Shown here: one piece after another, positions 13,290-14,510 of the stretch
Numbering within the stretch: the first letter of the stretch is position 1
Layout: every line of letters starts with the position of its first letter
NCBI GenBank assembly: GCA_965660075.1
Contig: CBFHYO010000043.1
Coordinates: forward strand, 1 to 14,510
DNA length: 14,510 nucleotides
DNA from: CAYYFV01 sp965660075
GTDB lineage: Bacteria; Patescibacteriota; Gracilibacteria; UBA1369; GCA-2718715
Direction of reading: 5' to 3'
Translations under genes and position numbers: made by a program
The notes under the pieces: generated by a model
The model's database searches: none
What the model was told of the DNA's origin: nothing
What the model saw: the letters and a program-made list of their open reading frames with translations, nothing else

Positions 13290-14510
13290 AATGATTTTAC
13301 TTTATCTATATAAGCCTCTACATCGAACTTACGCTTGCAGCCATTGTAATTCATATATCGAATTTTTCCAAACACATCTCGCTCAAACCAAGCTCTATCG
13401 TGGACACCACAAATAGACCAAGCAACACCCGTATAACCATTACTATCACGACCATCAAGTTCGTATTTATTATTTAATTTGATTGCAAAATCAAAAGCTT
13501 GAGCTGGTGACTCAGTCCATTCTAAGATTTTCTTTGCCCAATACATTCTCATAAACCCATGCATCTTGCCAGTTTTTACCATTTCTTTTTGGGCAGCATT
13601 CCACAAAGGATCATGAGTTAAACCCTTCTCAAAATCATCATAATCATATAAATACTCTCTTTTATCTGAAGCATGTTCAAAAAGAGTTTTTTTTGCCCAA
13701 TCCCAAGCACAATCAATAGAATCGTAATTTGGACAGTAATAACAAAAATTATCGGCAAGTTCACGACGTACTACAATTTCTTCAATAAAAACTTCTTTAA
13801 AATTTTCTGGCAAGTCTGAATGTTGCACATCTAAAACGCATCTTTGACTAGAAATGTGCCCATAATGTAAATATGGAGATAAATTAGAAATAGCATCTTT
13901 ATTTGGATCATTACGATCAGAGTCATAGGATACAAGTTTATGATTTATGAAATCTAATAAAATCTTATTAGCAGCAGATTCTCCAGGCACAAAGGTAGTT
14001 ACAGGCAAAACAGTTGTGTCGATATTTAGAGAATTTAAGATTTCAGACAAATCAAAATTTTTATAAAACAGCTCATCAGATAGTTTTGGTAAATCATCAG
14101 TAATTTGTGGAAATTCATCTAAAAATTCTACTAATAATTTGTGAATCTTAGGTCTGATTGTACGTGCTCCAAATTCAAGCTTATTAGATGCGATAAAACA
14201 CGGAACAATGTTTCTGGAATCTATTTCAAACAAAGGAATATTAAGCTTATTAGCGAGATCCTCCCTCCACTTTCTTGGTTTTTTAAGTGGAGAAAAGTCA
14301 GTGAAAACAGACGAGACATTTTGTTCAGAAACTAAATTTAATACACCCTCAACAGGATCTACAACTTCTAATTTGCAAGCAAAATTTAATTTAAAAGCTT
14401 TATCGAAAGATTCATGCAAACCTTTGAGCATAAAATCATAGGTACGCAAATTAGCACCCATAAATTCATCTGGAATCGCATAATAAATAATCAATGGCAC
14501 ATTGGCAGCC
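13286..14510 (-). CDS. phr: Class II CPD photolyase, 5' end beyond the window
   Basis: A flavoprotein of the class II deoxyribodipyrimidine photolyase type, which uses light to split cyclobutane pyrimidine dimers. Seen, numbered from the GTG at 14500: PLIIYYAIPDEFMGANLRTY (2-21), ISNLSPYLHYGHIS (204-217), EEIVVRRELADNFC (240-253), THDPLWNAAQKEMVKTGKMH (295-314), MRMYWAKKILEW (317-328), LDGRDSNGYTGVAW (348-361) and GVHDRAWFERDVFGKIRYM (365-383). The last blocks are the class II FAD-binding and tryptophan region. The GTG at 14500 is not the true start: the frame stays open to 14510 reading A-A-N-V-P-L, and class II enzymes carry about 40 more residues before this point. def overlaps its stop. 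Confidence 0.9.
   Translation of the reverse strand, partial: AANVPLIIYYAIPDEFMGANLRTYDFMLKGLHESFDKAFKLNFACKLEVVDPVEGVLNLVSEQNVSSVFTDFSPLKKPRKWREDLANKLNIPLFEIDSRNIVPCFIASNKLEFGARTIRPKIHKLLVEFLDEFPQITDDLPKLSDELFYKNFDLSEILNSLNIDTTVLPVTTFVPGESAANKILLDFINHKLVSYDSDRNDPNKDAISNLSPYLHYGHISSQRCVLDVQHSDLPENFKEVFIEEIVVRRELADNFCYYCPNYDSIDCAWDWAKKTLFEHASDKREYLYDYDDFEKGLTHDPLWNAAQKEMVKTGKMHGFMRMYWAKKILEWTESPAQAFDFAIKLNNKYELDGRDSNGYTGVAWSICGVHDRAWFERDVFGKIRYMNYNGCKRKFDVEAYIDKVKSL

Noticed and set aside
14498..14500. GTG as the start codon of the photolyase
   Set aside because: The frame continues open to the window edge, and family alignment needs more N-terminal residues. This GTG is an internal valine.
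1..14510. Alternative genetic code with UGA as glycine
   Set aside because: TGA ends rpiA and the photolyase gene exactly at overlapping ATGA junctions, and no family protein needs TGA read-through.
1..14510. CRISPR arrays, insertion sequences, phage genes or a defence cluster
   Set aside because: No spaced direct repeats, transposase or integrase motifs, or defence domains were seen on either strand.

Overview
The window is an AT-rich bacterial chromosome segment, densely packed and made almost entirely of compact housekeeping genes. Several traits point to a reduced-genome lineage such as the Candidate Phyla Radiation (Patescibacteria): near-absence of Shine-Dalgarno sequences, short leaders, frequent GTG/TTG starts, a stand-alone 5'-3' exonuclease, a VirB2-like two-helix membrane protein, short FemAB and DciA-like proteins, and head-on or tail-to-tail packing. 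This placement is inferred from gene content and style; no rRNA gene is present to confirm it. TGA acts as a stop codon (ends of rpiA and of the photolyase gene), so the UGA=Gly code of Gracilibacteria/Absconditabacteria does not apply.

Layout. Positions 1-5220 are all minus strand: tRNA-Asp(GTC) with its own promoter and terminator, then rpiA and a LOG-family gene overlapping by ATGA, then topA and murJ overlapping by TAATG. murJ runs off the left edge. Positions 5275-7363 are plus strand: a promoter back to back with the tRNA promoter drives a GT4 glycosyltransferase and a DciA/DUF721-like gene. A separate promoter with an embedded inverted repeat drives rpsP and khpA, ending in a strong terminator. 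Positions 7435-8199 hold a small VirB2/T4SS-pilin-like gene (+), tail to tail with an unrecognised 124-aa gene (-). Positions 8257-11890 are plus strand: a stand-alone 5'-3' exonuclease, the longest intergenic gap (232 bp), then ftsA and ftsZ ending in a terminator. A FemAB-type gene (+) follows and meets def (-) tail to tail; def overlaps the upstream class II photolyase gene by ATGA. The photolyase gene runs off the right edge.

Functional themes. Cell envelope and division: murJ (lipid II flippase), ftsA/ftsZ, FemAB-type aminoacyltransferase and a glycosyltransferase. Translation: tRNA-Asp, rpsP, khpA, def. DNA topology and repair: topA, 5'-3' exonuclease, photolyase, and possibly the DciA-like protein. 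Ribose-5-phosphate metabolism: LOG plus RpiA.

I found no CRISPR array, insertion sequence, phage gene or defence island, and nothing I would call a new system. The best candidates for a second look are the 124-aa protein at 7825-8199, which resembles the tail of a GT-B glycosyltransferase domain; start codons that directly abut rho-independent terminators; and a strand-wide composition bias suggesting that ftsAZ and rpsP-khpA are transcribed against the replication fork.
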